From positions 310,001 through 374,000 of the forward strand of contig JANHCV010000003.1 in the NCBI GenBank assembly GCA_025594325.1: a stretch of 64,000 nt of DNA, read 5' to 3'. Made by a program: the position numbers and the translations under genes. The notes beneath the pieces were generated by a model. The model saw only the letters and a program-made list of their open reading frames with translations, did no database searches and was not told the DNA's origin. Position 1 is the first letter of the stretch. Every line of letters starts with the position of its first letter. Positions 1 through 11,000 of this stretch are shown one piece after another. This DNA comes from Blastocladiella emersonii ATCC 22665 (lineage: Eukaryota > Blastocladiomycota > Blastocladiomycetes > Blastocladiales > Blastocladiaceae).

Positions 1-1
1 G

Positions 2-2289
2 GTCTCTCGGCTGCTGCAGCTGCGCTTCGAACTGCTGTCGGTGACCGCGAAACGGCGGCCGTTCCAGTACTCGCAGGTGTCGACGTTCGTGTCCGTGTAC
101 AAGACGCAGGTGATCTCCACGGCGTACCGCGAGTTTGTGGCGAACCAGCGGCGCAAGGGGTCGCACATCGAGGACGTGACGGCGACGCGCAACGCGCAGA
201 TGGAGTTCGAGAAGTGCCAGGTCAGCGCGCTCCGCCAGACGCTGCTCCTCGCCTACACGCGCGCCATGGTCCGCAGCCTAAGGTCCGTGTTTGACCTGCT
301 TGTCGACGAGCGCACCGACGCCCTGTTCGCGCACCGCGAGGCGTTCACGGTCCCGCGCCCGTACATGGTCCAGGCGTACCCGGTCGAGCTCCACGCGAGC
401 GATTTCTCGCACAAGGCCGCGCTGTTCGACGACTTTAACTATGAGTTGTACGCGTGCTCGCTCAAGACGACGGTGCGTCAGCTTCCATGGCTGTTGAGGT
501 TGTAACTGACCTCGTGTGTGTAGGCCGCGCTGATCCAAGCGTGTCGTGACAAGGGCCGCGTGATCCTCGACGAGCGGACGGCCACGGTCGAGGTCGACAC
601 GAACGTGCACTTTGTGGTCCGGCGCGAGTTTCTCGCGCAGGCGGTGCGTCCTCTTGTAACCATCCTCGCTCACGGCCATGATGGCTGACGCGGCGACACG
701 CATAGCTTGCGACGCTCTCGACCAAGCTCACGGCGTGGAACCAGATCAAGTGGAAGGAGTTTGACGAGTTCTACTCGAACCTGCACTCGCTCACGCTCGA
801 CCTGCTCACGCGCCAGCGCAACCTGCTCGAGAGCTACTCGATTGAGCAGTCGCTCACGGCCGGCGTGCGTCCCGCCCCCGTCCCCACCCGCGACCCGCCA
901 CTGACCTCAGCCACCGACACCGTGCGTAGGCCTACGAGCGCGACGTGCGCCTCGGCGCGTCGATCAAGGCGTCCGAGATCTTTCTCGAGCTATCGACGAT
1001 CGGCTCCGAGCTGGCCGAGCTCAAGAAGGCGCGGCGGACCGAGGAGAAGCTGATCCGGGCGCGCGTCCGGCAAGAGTACGAGGAGCTCGTCGGCGAGCTG
1101 TCGTCGCAGATTCACAAGCTCAAGGCGCGGTTCACCGAGTTCCGCATCAACTCGGTCGACGAGGCGCTGTCGGCGCTCAGCGAGGTCAAGAAGGACGACC
1201 TGCTCGCCTTCATCAACAAGGACTACCACGCCAAGGCGCGCGAGACGGGGAACACGATCATCTCGCTGCAGGAGACCATCGACGAGATCCGCAGCGACAA
1301 CGCGGAGCTCAAGCAAGTGGCACGTTTTCGCGGTGGTCGGTGGCCATGGTCTCGTCGACTGACCACTTTGCCCGCGCTCCCTCCCACAGATGTCCAAGCT
1401 CAAGTCCATGTACGCGCTTAAGTCGATGACGTCGCGGTCCGTGTACGCGAAGCGGGTCGCGCACCTGATCGAGGAGAAGCGCGTGGCCGAGGAGCGCCTG
1501 TGGGAGAGCTACCGCGACTCGGAGGCGCGCGAGCGCGTCCTGCGACGCAACCTGATCAAGTGCCAAAAGGACCTGGTCTCGATCCAGACCCAGCACGACT
1601 CGCTCAAGCGCGCCATGCGCGAGGAGCAGCGCGCCAAGGAGCTCCTGCAGAAGGCCCTGTCGGTGCACGTGTCCGAGAACAAGTCGGCCATGGAGATGGC
1701 CAGCCTGCGCAAGGTCGAGAACTTTACCCGGTTCGAGTTCGAGCGCATCCTCGACGAGAACAAGCGGCTGTCCGAGGAGTGCGGCGCCCTCAAGCTCGAG
1801 GTCGCGCGCCTCCAGAACATCATCCAGGCCCAGGAGTGGCGCACGGCTACCAAGCAGCGGCTCCGCATGTCCACGTCGCGCCCATCGTCGCCGAGCCCGC
1901 TGTCGCCAAACATGGCCGCCGCGTCCATGGCCACCGCTGCGTCGCCCACCCCCGAACCGCTCGCGATGCCGCACCTCACCTCGACCTCGCTCCCGCCAGC
2001 CCCGCTGCCGCTACCGCTGCCGCACCCGCGGCCCACGAGCGCGGCGCGCGACTACTCGCCGCGAACGCCCGAGCGGCGGCCGGGCTCGTCGTCGCGCGTG
2101 GCCTCGACGCAGTCCACGCCCACGGACCGGCGGTACGAGGAGATCACGCTCAACATGCGCGACGCCGTGTCGCCGAAGCGGCCCATGACGGCCAAGCGCG
2201 AGAGCGTCGTGGTGCCCGCGCTCCGGCTCCCGCTGCGGCCGCAGACGGCCGTGGTGTCGCGGCGGCACCTTGGAGGCGGGAGTGAATGA
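2..2289 (+). CDS. CCDC162-like coiled-coil protein, 5'-truncated by window edge
   Basis: The gene is open from the first bases and loses its N-terminus at the window edge. I join exons 2-472, 524-643, 706-864, 930-1316 and 1390-2289; all four introns (51-73 bp) are GT-AG and lie between whole codons, giving 678 residues. The first 200 residues are helical with a conserved look (RRPFQYSQVSTF, REAFTVPRPYMVQAY, GALFDDF-like ALFDDFNYELY, YERDVRLGASIKASE). A long coiled coil follows to about residue 530, then a disordered Ser/Pro-rich tail. From memory of the family this resembles the C-terminal half of CCDC162/C6orf183-type proteins, found mainly in flagellated eukaryotes; the identity is an inference. 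The stop lies 68 bp from the convergent cysteinyl-tRNA synthetase stop. The exon model is firmer than the name. Confidence 0.6.
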
Positions 2290-2357
2290 GTGTGCGAAAA
2301 ACTATAGATCACTACTATATCACTACTATTGCACCACCACACCTCTACTCGGAACTC

Positions 2358-5046
2358 TTACAGATCCAGGGTCTTGCCCTGCGCGGCGAGCTCGACGCGG
2401 AGGGGCTCCCAGTCGATCCCCTGCGGACCGGCGGCCTGGACCGCCGCGAGGTACTCGTCGTGGATCTTCTTCTGGGTGTCAAACTCCTTGAGCAGCTTCT
2501 TGCGGCGCGACTTGGGGAGCTCGGCGCCCGCAGCGTCGTGGGTCGGGACGCCGTTCTCATCAACCGCCCCAAACTCGCCCGCGGCGGACCCGCCGGCCGC
2601 GAACATAGCGGTCGGCGCCTCGCGGCCGCGGTACAGGCGCTCGAGCTTCTTCGCGGCAGCCTTGCGCGCGGTCTCGGCCTTGGCGGCGGCCTTGGCGGCC
2701 TCGCGCTTGGCCTTCTCCTCGCGCTCGGCGCGGAGGACGGCCGCGTCGACGAACTTGACGAGGGCGCGGCCGTCGTCGCGGTCGTCGAGGACCACGCCGA
2801 GCTCGGGCAGGTGCACGTCGCGCACCTCGTCGCTGAGCTTGAGGATCGCGTTGCCCGCGGGCGCGCCGGCGGCGGCGGCCGAGCGAGCCGCCGCGCGCAC
2901 CTCGTCGCGGAACTTGGAGAGCACCTGCAGGTACGGCATCACGAGCTCGTCCTTGGACTCGGCACCGGCAGCGGCGGAACCGTCAGCCGAGGCGAACCCG
3001 TACCCGATCTCGGCGCCGGGCTCGGTCAGGCCAAAGATCTTCGTCATGCGCGTGACGTAGCGGGCCGTCTTGGCGAGGAGGTTCGGGTTGGGCGCGAGAC
3101 CCGCGGCGGCGATGCCGCGGAGGTACACGTTGGCCTTGGAGACGAGGTCGAGCAGGGCGGCGACGGCGTCGGGGGTGTTGAGGTTGTCGCAGAGCGCGGC
3201 GTGGACGCGGTTCTGTGCGTCGTTGAGGTGCGCGTACAGGGCGTGCTCGTGGCCGGCGCGGAAGTCGTTGGCGCCCGTGAACTTGGGCGGGTTGGCGCGC
3301 AGGTCGGCGAGGATGGCGCGCACGTTGGTCGCGAAGTTGCGGAACGAGGCCTCGGCGGCCATGGCCTCGGCGGCGGTCGCGTCCTTGAAGTCCATGGTGT
3401 TGATCCAGTGCTGCTGCAGGTACATCATGCGCAGGGTGCCCGGCTTGAACTTGGCGAGCGCCTCCTTGACCGTGGTGAAGTTCTTGAGCGACTTGGACAT
3501 CTTCTGGCCCTCAATGTGCAGGTGGCCGACGTGCATGAAGTAGTTGACCCACTGGCCGCACTCGAAGTGGGCCTCGGACTGCGCCAGCTCGTTGTCGTGG
3601 TGCGGGAACGCGAGGTCCTCGCCGCCCGTGTGGATGTCGAGCTTATCGCCGACAACGGCCGACGCCATGACACTGCACTCGATGTGCCAGCCGGGACGAC
3701 CTGCGCCCCACGGCGAGTCCCACGCGGGCTCTCCGGGCTTGGACGCCTTCCACAGGGCGAAATCGGCGGGCGACCGCTTCTGGCGGGTCAGGTTGGTCGA
3801 TAGGTCGCCCTCGCCCTCGGCCATGAGGGCCTCGGAGTTGGCGGACCACGGCTCGAGCTTGGCGTAGTGGTGGTGCGGCTTGGCGTGGAACGCGCGCGTG
3901 TCGAAGTAGACGGACCCGTCGGCCTCGTACGCGTACCCGTTGGCGATGATGCGCTCCACGTAGCTGACAATCTCGGGCACGTACTCGGACACGCGCGTCA
4001 GCACGTCCGCGGGACGCACGCCGAGCGCGTCCATGTCCTGCAGGAAATCGGCCTCCCAGAAGGCGGCCAGCTCGCGGAAAATGTGGTGGTCGGTCACCGT
4101 CGACCCGAGCGCCACGTCGAGCGCGGGCGACAGGATGTCGCGGGTGGCCTCGAGCACCGCGTCGAGATCGGCGGCGGTACCCGGCGCACGGTGCGCCTGC
4201 AGCGCGTCCCAGGCGGCGGCGGCCTGGCCGAGCTTGAGCGCGTGCTTGTAGTCGGTGACGAGGTCGCCCGTCTTCTGGTCCTTGGCGACGGCATGGAACC
4301 GCGGCCAGTCGTTGGCGGCGGCGTCCCCAAACGCGCGGGCGACGTGGTTCTTCCAGAACTCGAGGATCTCCTCGTGGACCTCGGCCGTCAGGCCCTTGCC
4401 GGCGGCGCGGCGCGCGTTGGCGAACTGGTCGAACAGGTACGTCTGGCGGGCGCGCAGGATGATTTTGTCGTCGATGTCGGTGATGTTCATGACCATGTTG
4501 ACGTGGTAGCCAAAGTACTCTTCGAGGATGCGGCGCATCACGTCAATCGACAGGTACAGGCGCGCGTGGCCAATGTGCGCCGAGTCGTAGACGGTCGGCC
4601 CGCAGTTGTACCACGTCACGGTGCGGCCGTTGGTGGGCGTGAAGACGTCCTGTCGAGCGGGTGGCGGATCAGCGACAGGTCCAACACCTTCTCAGAAACA
4701 AGGAACGCACCTTCTTGCGGGTCAGCGTGTTGAACAGCTTGAGCGCGGGCACCTCGGTGGGCGTCGGGGCGGTCCACGGCGGCATGCGGGCGGCGGCGCC
4801 CTTGAGCGTGGCCGACGGCGGCGGGGCGGTCGGGGCGGCGGACATGGTGGCGCAGGAGCGTCGGAGGGTAGCGCTGAACAGCGGGCGGACGGCGGCGCCA
4901 GCAACAGCGAGGCGAGAGGGGGCCGGGAGACGAAGAGTGGTCGGAGAGCGAGCGACCAGGCGGGCGAGACCGAGATGCATGGACGCCGGGCGGGATAGCG
5001 GAGACGGCGAGGGGAGCGCCGGTGCTTTGAGGCGCCGCGCCGCCAA
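2358..5046 (-). CDS. Cysteinyl-tRNA synthetase (two possible starts, probably dual-targeted)
   Basis: Class I aminoacyl-tRNA synthetase that charges tRNA-Cys for translation. Exon 1 is 5046-4711 and exon 2 is 4649-2358, with a 61-bp intron in phase 0, giving 875 residues. The signatures are present: a zinc-ligand cysteine in WYNCGPTVYDSAHIGHARLY with the HIGH motif, the second zinc-site segment GWHIECSVMA, HTGGEDLAFPHHDNE, and KMSKS as GQKMSKSLKNF. The C-terminal third is Lys/Ala/Glu-rich, as in eukaryotic enzymes. The first ATG (5046) opens an Arg/Ala/Ser/Leu-rich, acid-free leader of 67 residues that looks like a mitochondrial presequence. A second in-frame ATG at 4845 starts MSAAPTAPPP and would give an 808-residue cytosolic form. 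The gene is divergent to the kinesin-like gene, 160 bp away. Confidence 0.95.
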
Positions 5047-5206
5047 AGCCGCTCGCTGATCAGCTCGTACAGCACACGTGATTTGTGCGTGATTGTCTCG
5101 CGAATCGCGTCACCCGCGCGAGTCGCGTCGCGCCGCGTCGTCTCACCGCCACGCCGGCCGTGACTCGTGCTCGCACAAAGAAGCAGCCCATGCATCTCGC
5201 GCACCC
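5047..5206. promoter_or_regulatory. Shared divergent promoter region
   Basis: These 160 bp separate the upstream ATG of the cysteinyl-tRNA synthetase gene (minus) from the ATG of the kinesin-like gene (plus), so both promoters and 5' leaders must overlap here. No TATA box is visible. The sequence is rich in CG dinucleotides with repeated GCGTC/CGCGTC cores. This is inference from gene layout only. Confidence 0.35.
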
Positions 5207-8037
5207 ATGGCATCGACTTCCGCGGGCGGCGCCACGGGGCCGGGGGCAAGCTCGGCTGTCGCGCCGCGCATCTACATGCGCAAGGTGACGCCCGACGGGC
5301 TCCTGCAGCGCAGCGCCTTCTCCATCACGAGCTCGGGCGGCGGCGCGTGTGCCGTCGTGTCGGGCAAGAAGACGCTCGCGACCGTGCAGCGCGTGGCGCA
5401 GCTGTTCGCCGAGGACGTGGCGTCGGTCGCCGTCGCGAACCAGTCGGCCGCCGAGCCGCTCGCCTCGTTCGTCCAGGGCCGCAACGAGGTGGTCCTCGTG
5501 CTCGGCTTAGCTGGTTCGGGGAAATCGACGTTCCTCGAGGGCATCTCGTCCAAGACGGTGCTTGGCGGGTACCTCGAGGGCGTGTGCCGCGCGCTGTACG
5601 CCCAGCTGCAGCAGGCGCGCGAAGCCGCCGGGTCCACGGCGTCGCTGTCGCTGTCGGTCCACGAGCACTACTCGGAGCTCGTCAAGGACCTCCTCTCAGC
5701 GAAAAAGGACAAGGAGGTCAACGGCGCGCCCGAGTGGAACGCCGTCGCGTGCGCGGGGATGCGCGAGCTCACCCGCCGCACCGTGCCCAAGGTAGCGGAC
5801 GCGCTCGATGCGTTGGGAAAGGTGCGCCAACTTTCGAGGGGTGCGAGAGTCGAACCTAATTGATTTCGAGGTAGGCCAAGCTCGCCCGCTCCAACATCAA
5901 GGGCCGCTCCGACAAAACCGCCGTCGTGTACACGTTCGACCTCGACCAGACCCTGCCCGGCGGCGAGCACCTCGTGTCGTCGCTCCACGTCGTCGAGCTG
6001 TTCGCCGCCGACCGCCTCTCGGTAAACCTGGATGTGCTCGCCGGCAAGGAGGGCGAGGCCGTCGTCAAGAGCGCCCGCGCGTTCCGCAAGGGCCTCGACT
6101 TTCTCGAGCGCGGGCCCGTGGACGATGTACGCTCCTTTCCTCCTCGCACTCGATCCACTCCTAACAACAACCCGTTTCTAGGACACGGCGGCCAACCTCT
6201 TCGACGTCGAAATGAGCACGCTGACGTGGCTCCTGCACCCGCTCTTCGAGTTCAACGCCGGCCTCAGCGTCCTCGCCGTCGCCAACACGGCCAGCGACGC
6301 GACCCAAGTCGCGACCCTGTGCGGCCTCCTCAACAGCATTGCCCGGATCACTACCTACCCGGTCCCCGGCACCGCCGCCCATCTCACCGCGCGCCGCATG
6401 CGCCGCCTCCGCGAGCTGCAGCTCAAGGCCCGCGCCGAGGACTCGCTCGCGCGGTTGTCGCTCGATGGCGACAAGGACGGTGCGTCGTCGTATTGTCGGT
6501 ATGCGCAACGCTCGGAGCTCACTATCCACGAGTGTAGAGCTCGCCAAGCACCTCATCTCCGTGACCCGCGAGAACGACGCGCTGCAGGAATCCATCGCCA
6601 CCCTCTCCGCGCAAGTCGCCGACCTGCAGGAGCAGCTCAAGATTGGCGTCGCCCTCAAGGAAGACACGGAGAGCATGCTGAACCACGCCAACGCCGACAA
6701 GACGAACGTCGCCGTCGAGGCCGCGCTGCTGCGGGACCGGCTCGCTGCCGCGACGCGGGACGCGGACCAGCTGCGCGCGCGCGTCGCCAAACTCGACGCC
6801 GAGCTGACGGGCCTCCGCAACGACCTCGCGCACACGACCGACGTCCTGCACGCCACGGACCGCGCGCTTGGCGAGACCCGCGCCCATGTCGCGTCGCTCG
6901 AGGCCCAGCTTACCGGTACGCGAGCGGATCTCACGGGCGAGGTCGACCAGAGCGAGGATATGAGCCTCGAGCTGCTCCGCCTGTTCAAGCAGCAGAGCGT
7001 CATTGAGCGCGAGCGGAACGCCGCGCAGGAGGCTGCCCATGGGCTCCGCCAAAGGTATGCACGTGTGGCTCGGCTCGCCGTGGTGTCGGAAGCTGACTAC
7101 CCAGAGTGTAGGATTGCCGAGCTCGAGCAGCAGGTCCAGTCCATGACCCGGGACACGCATCGCCTGCAGGGCGAGCTACATGCCACGCGGTACGCTGCAC
7201 GCCCTCGTTCCATCCGCGCGGGCTAACTTCTCGGACCACCAGTGTCAAGGTGTCGCGGGCATCGCCGAGCATCTCCAACGAGGTGGTCGCCGTCATCCAG
7301 CGCGTCGAGATTGAGCTCAAGTCGCAGCTCGACGCGCTGCGCGCCGACTACAATGGCCTTCGTGTCAAGCACCGCGACCTGACGCGCGCGTTCCGGTCGC
7401 GGCTCCAGCAGTGTACGCCTGACTCTGCCCATGCCTTACCGAGGATGCTCACTCGAATCGCGCCGGTAGATGTTGAGAAGACGTGCCAGCTGACCCCGGC
7501 GACCGAGACCCTGACCACACTTAAGCGGCTCATGGACTCGATGCTCAACGACGTGGTCGTCTCACTGATCCAGGACGAGCAGGCCACGTCGGCGTCGGCC
7601 GAGCGGACGCACTCGCTCCTGCAGGCGTCGCACGAGCTCGTTCTCACGCTGCTCCGCCTCACCCGAGTGCTCCAGGTACTGTATACACTGGCCGCTGTTT
7701 CTCGTCTATGCCTGACCCCATGCGCGTGTAGGACAGCCGCCCGTGCCACGCCGACCTCGACCGGCTCCTCGCCGCGCACGAAGCCTTTTCGCAGGAGCTC
7801 AAATCCAGCAGCCCTCCCGCATCCGCCAAGGCGAAGCCCGCAGACCCCGCACCCGCCGTCTCAACCGACGACGCGCGCGCCGAGATCGCGCGGTTCATCG
7901 CGGCGACGCAGCAGGAGATGGAGGAGGAGCGGTCGCGGCTGCTCACGCGGGCCATGGTCGCCGAGTCCGCGGCCAAGGAGTGGGAGGCGCTCGCGCAGTC
8001 ATTGATGAAGGGCGGTGGCGGGAGAGGATACGGATAG
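5207..8037 (+). CDS. Kinesin-like protein with degenerate motor domain and long coiled coil
   Basis: Eight exons: 5207-5821, 5875-6126, 6182-6479, 6538-7054, 7112-7189, 7243-7412, 7470-7675 and 7732-8037; seven GT-AG introns of 53-58 bp; 813 residues. The start at 5207 has a good context (cccATGgc); the frame is open further upstream but has no ATG there. Residues about 20-370 follow the kinesin motor order. A P-loop (LGLAGSGKSTFLEG, about 99-112) is followed by a switch I region (SNIKGRSDKTAVVYT, about 211-226) that lacks the SSRSH consensus. Switch II (LHVVELFAADR, about 240) lacks DxxGE. A final-strand segment (LSVLAVANTASDATQVATL) corresponds to the usual region after LGGNSKT. About 400 residues of coiled coil follow. 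ATP may bind, but hydrolysis and motility look doubtful. It could be a structural axonemal or cytoskeletal protein; which kinesin class it came from is not decidable here. Confidence 0.75.
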
Positions 8038-8076
8038 AAATCATTTGTGTGTGCAAGTCGTGTTGGTACATGAAGA

Positions 8077-11000
8077 TCATGGCGCGTTCGCCACGGCGTG
8101 CAGGTCCGACCGCCTCGCCATGGCCTTGAGCCGGTTCTCGAGCACCGAGTTCTGCTCCTGCAGCCGCGCGATCGTTTCTTGGATGCTCGGCTTGCCCGTC
8201 GCCGCCGTACCCATGGTCGGTGCAGGCACAGGTCGAACCGCTGGCGGTGGTGCCGGCCGTGAACCCGCGTGCCTTGACACCCCGATCGTGCTCGCGAGCG
8301 CCGCCGCCGCAGCGCCGTACCCCGGCCCGCTCGAGTAGCCCCCGCGGACCTGCGCCCACGCCGACTGGTCGACGGCCGCCCGCGGGTCCGTCGCGCCGCC
8401 GCCCGACAGCAGCCGCAGCTTCTCCTGCAGGTACGCGATCTTGTCCTCGGCGTCTCGCTGCGCCTCGACCAGGCTGCCTGACGACCGGTGGTGGTGGTGG
8501 CTGCGCCGGTGCGAGGAGGATGAGGACTCGCGGTGCCGGCACGACCGCGACGGGGAGCGTTTTGAGGGCGAGGCAGCGGCGGCGGCAGCGTGGCGCGATG
8601 AGGACGAGGATTTGCGCTGTGGCGAACGTGGGTGCGCTGCTGCGTGGCCGGCGTCGTGTGGGTTCGGCGAGCCGTGGGCCGGGCTCGCGTGGACATGGAC
8701 GTGGACCGGGAGCGCGCTCGAGGGTGGTGGTGCGATGTGCTTCCGAGGTGGCGGCGCGGGTACCGTGTGCATCTCCTCCATCGGCGCCGCAAACCCGACC
8801 GCGGGCGCGGGCCGCATCGCCGTCGACGACCGCACAGCCTCATCGGCGACCTGCCGTAGTGACCGATCGAGCATACTGCGGACATGCGACGCGACAGACC
8901 CGAGGTTCTCGCGCTCGAGCTCGTTGACGAGCGACTTGATCTTATCCATACCCCGCGCGCGCTCCGCGAGCGCCGCGTCCTCGGCCTCCTTGAGCTGCCC
9001 GCGCAGCGCAGCGATCGTGTCCTTGAGCTCCTTTTCGCGCGCGGCCGCGTCGAGCGCTAGGTCCGACTTGAGCGCGAGCCGCAGCGTCAGCGACTCGATC
9101 TGCGCCTCGAGCTTGCTGATCTGCATCGCTGCCTCGCGCGACTGCGCGTGGTGCTCCTTCCACACAGCGCTCGACATGGCCTCGGTCTGCTGCCGCTGCG
9201 CCTCCTGCGCGGGTTGCTCGACGGCGCGCGCCGCGCGGGCTTGCTCGAGCGACTGACGCGTCCGCGCGAGCTCCGTCTGCAGCTGCCGCACCGCGGCCTC
9301 GGCCGAGTCGAGGTCCGACCGCGCCGAGGCGAGCTGGACGGTCGCGACGCGCGAGTCCTCCTTGGCCCGTTCAGCGGTGGCGACGGCCGCGTCGCGCTTC
9401 GTCTCGGCGTCTTCGAGCGCATCGGTGAGCTGCGCGAGGCGGTCCTGGGCGGCGGCGAGCTCCACATCGGCCTTGCGCTTGGCCGTGTCGAGCTCCGTCA
9501 CCTTGACCTCGAGCGCGGAGGCCTGCGCCTGGCTCGCAGCGAGCGCCTTACGGTGTACATCCGCCATGGCGCCCACGGCCTCGACGTGCTCGGCCTTGAC
9601 CTGCGCGAGCTTCTGCGCGGCGGCCTCGCGCTCCGCCGTGAGCTGCTCGATGCGCGCGTGGTACAGGTCGGCTGTTTTCTTGACCGACTGGTGGAGCGAC
9701 TCGAGCCGCCCGTTCTCGGTCGTCAGCGCGGCGACCTGGGCGACCTGCTCCTCGGCCGTCTTGCGCAGCGTGGCGTTGGCGGCCTCGACGCGCCGCGCCG
9801 TCTCGGTCGCGTGCTCGGCCTCGTCGGCGCGCTCCTCGCGCGACCGGCGCAGGTCGCGGACCGTGGATGTCAGCTTCTCGCGCTCCTCCTTGAGCGCCAC
9901 GAGCTCGTCAAGTTGCGTTTCGGTAGTGCGCTGCGCCGCGGCGAGCAAGGACTCGAGCCGCTGCGCCTTGCCCGAGACCTCCTCGAGCTCGCGGCGCGCG
10001 TCGTCGAGCTTGGTCCCCGCGATCGCGCGCTTGGACTCGAGCTCCTGCACCACGAGCGCGAGCCGCTCCGCCTCAGCGCGCGCCGCCGCGAGCTCCGCGC
10101 GGGTCTGCGCGTGCGCGGACCGCTGGCCCGCCTCCTCGTCGCGCAGCGCGGCGTGCATCTTCTCGAGCTTCTCGAGCTTGACCGCCTTCTCCTCGAGCTC
10201 GGCCTTGACGGCGGCGATCTCGACGCGCTGCCGGCTGAGCAGCTGGCCCGACGACAGCTTGCCGTCCTCGATGGCCTGCATCTGCTCGCGGAGCCCCGCC
10301 AGCTCGGCCGCGGCCTGGTCGTGCGCGCGCTGCACGCGCGCCAGCTTGTCGAGAGCCGCCTGGTGCTCGTCCTGCATCGCGGCGGCGGACTTGGCGAGCC
10401 GCTGCTGCTCGCGCGTCGACGCGGCGAGGCGGTCCTGCGCGGCCTCGAGCTGCGCGCGGAAGGACGACTCCTGCGCCTGCAACTCGGCGGCGTGCTGCGC
10501 CGCGGCCGACTGGAGGTCCGACTTGGCCTTGGCCGACTGCTGCGCGAGCTGCGCGCGGAGCTGGGCGAGCGACTCGTCGAGGTCCCCGCGCATCTCGAGC
10601 TCGGACTTGAGCTTGGTCGCCTGCTGCGCCAGCTGCGCGCGGAGCTGCGCGACCGTGTCGTCGAGCCCGGCCCGCGCGTCGAGCTCGGCCTTGAGCTTGG
10701 CGGCCTGCTGCGCGACCTGCGAGCGGAGCGACGCGATCGTCTCGTCGAGCTCGGCGCGCGCCGCGAGGTCCGTCTGCAGCTTGGACGACTGCTGCGCGGC
10801 CTGCGCGAGCTGCGCCTTGAGTTTCTCGACGGCGGCCTCGGCGTCGGCCTGCGCCTGCTGCGCCGCGCGAAGTTTCGGCGCCGCGTCCTCGGAAGCCTCG
10901 CGGAGCGCGACCGCCTCGGCCTTGGCCGCGTCGAGCGACTCGCGCGTGTGCTGCAGGTCGCCCTGCGCGGTGGCCAGCTGCTTCTCCATGCTGCGCATCG

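Noticed and set aside
5093-5206. Earlier start for the kinesin-like gene at 5093
   Set aside because: That position is TTG, not ATG; the first ATG in frame is 5207 with a good context.
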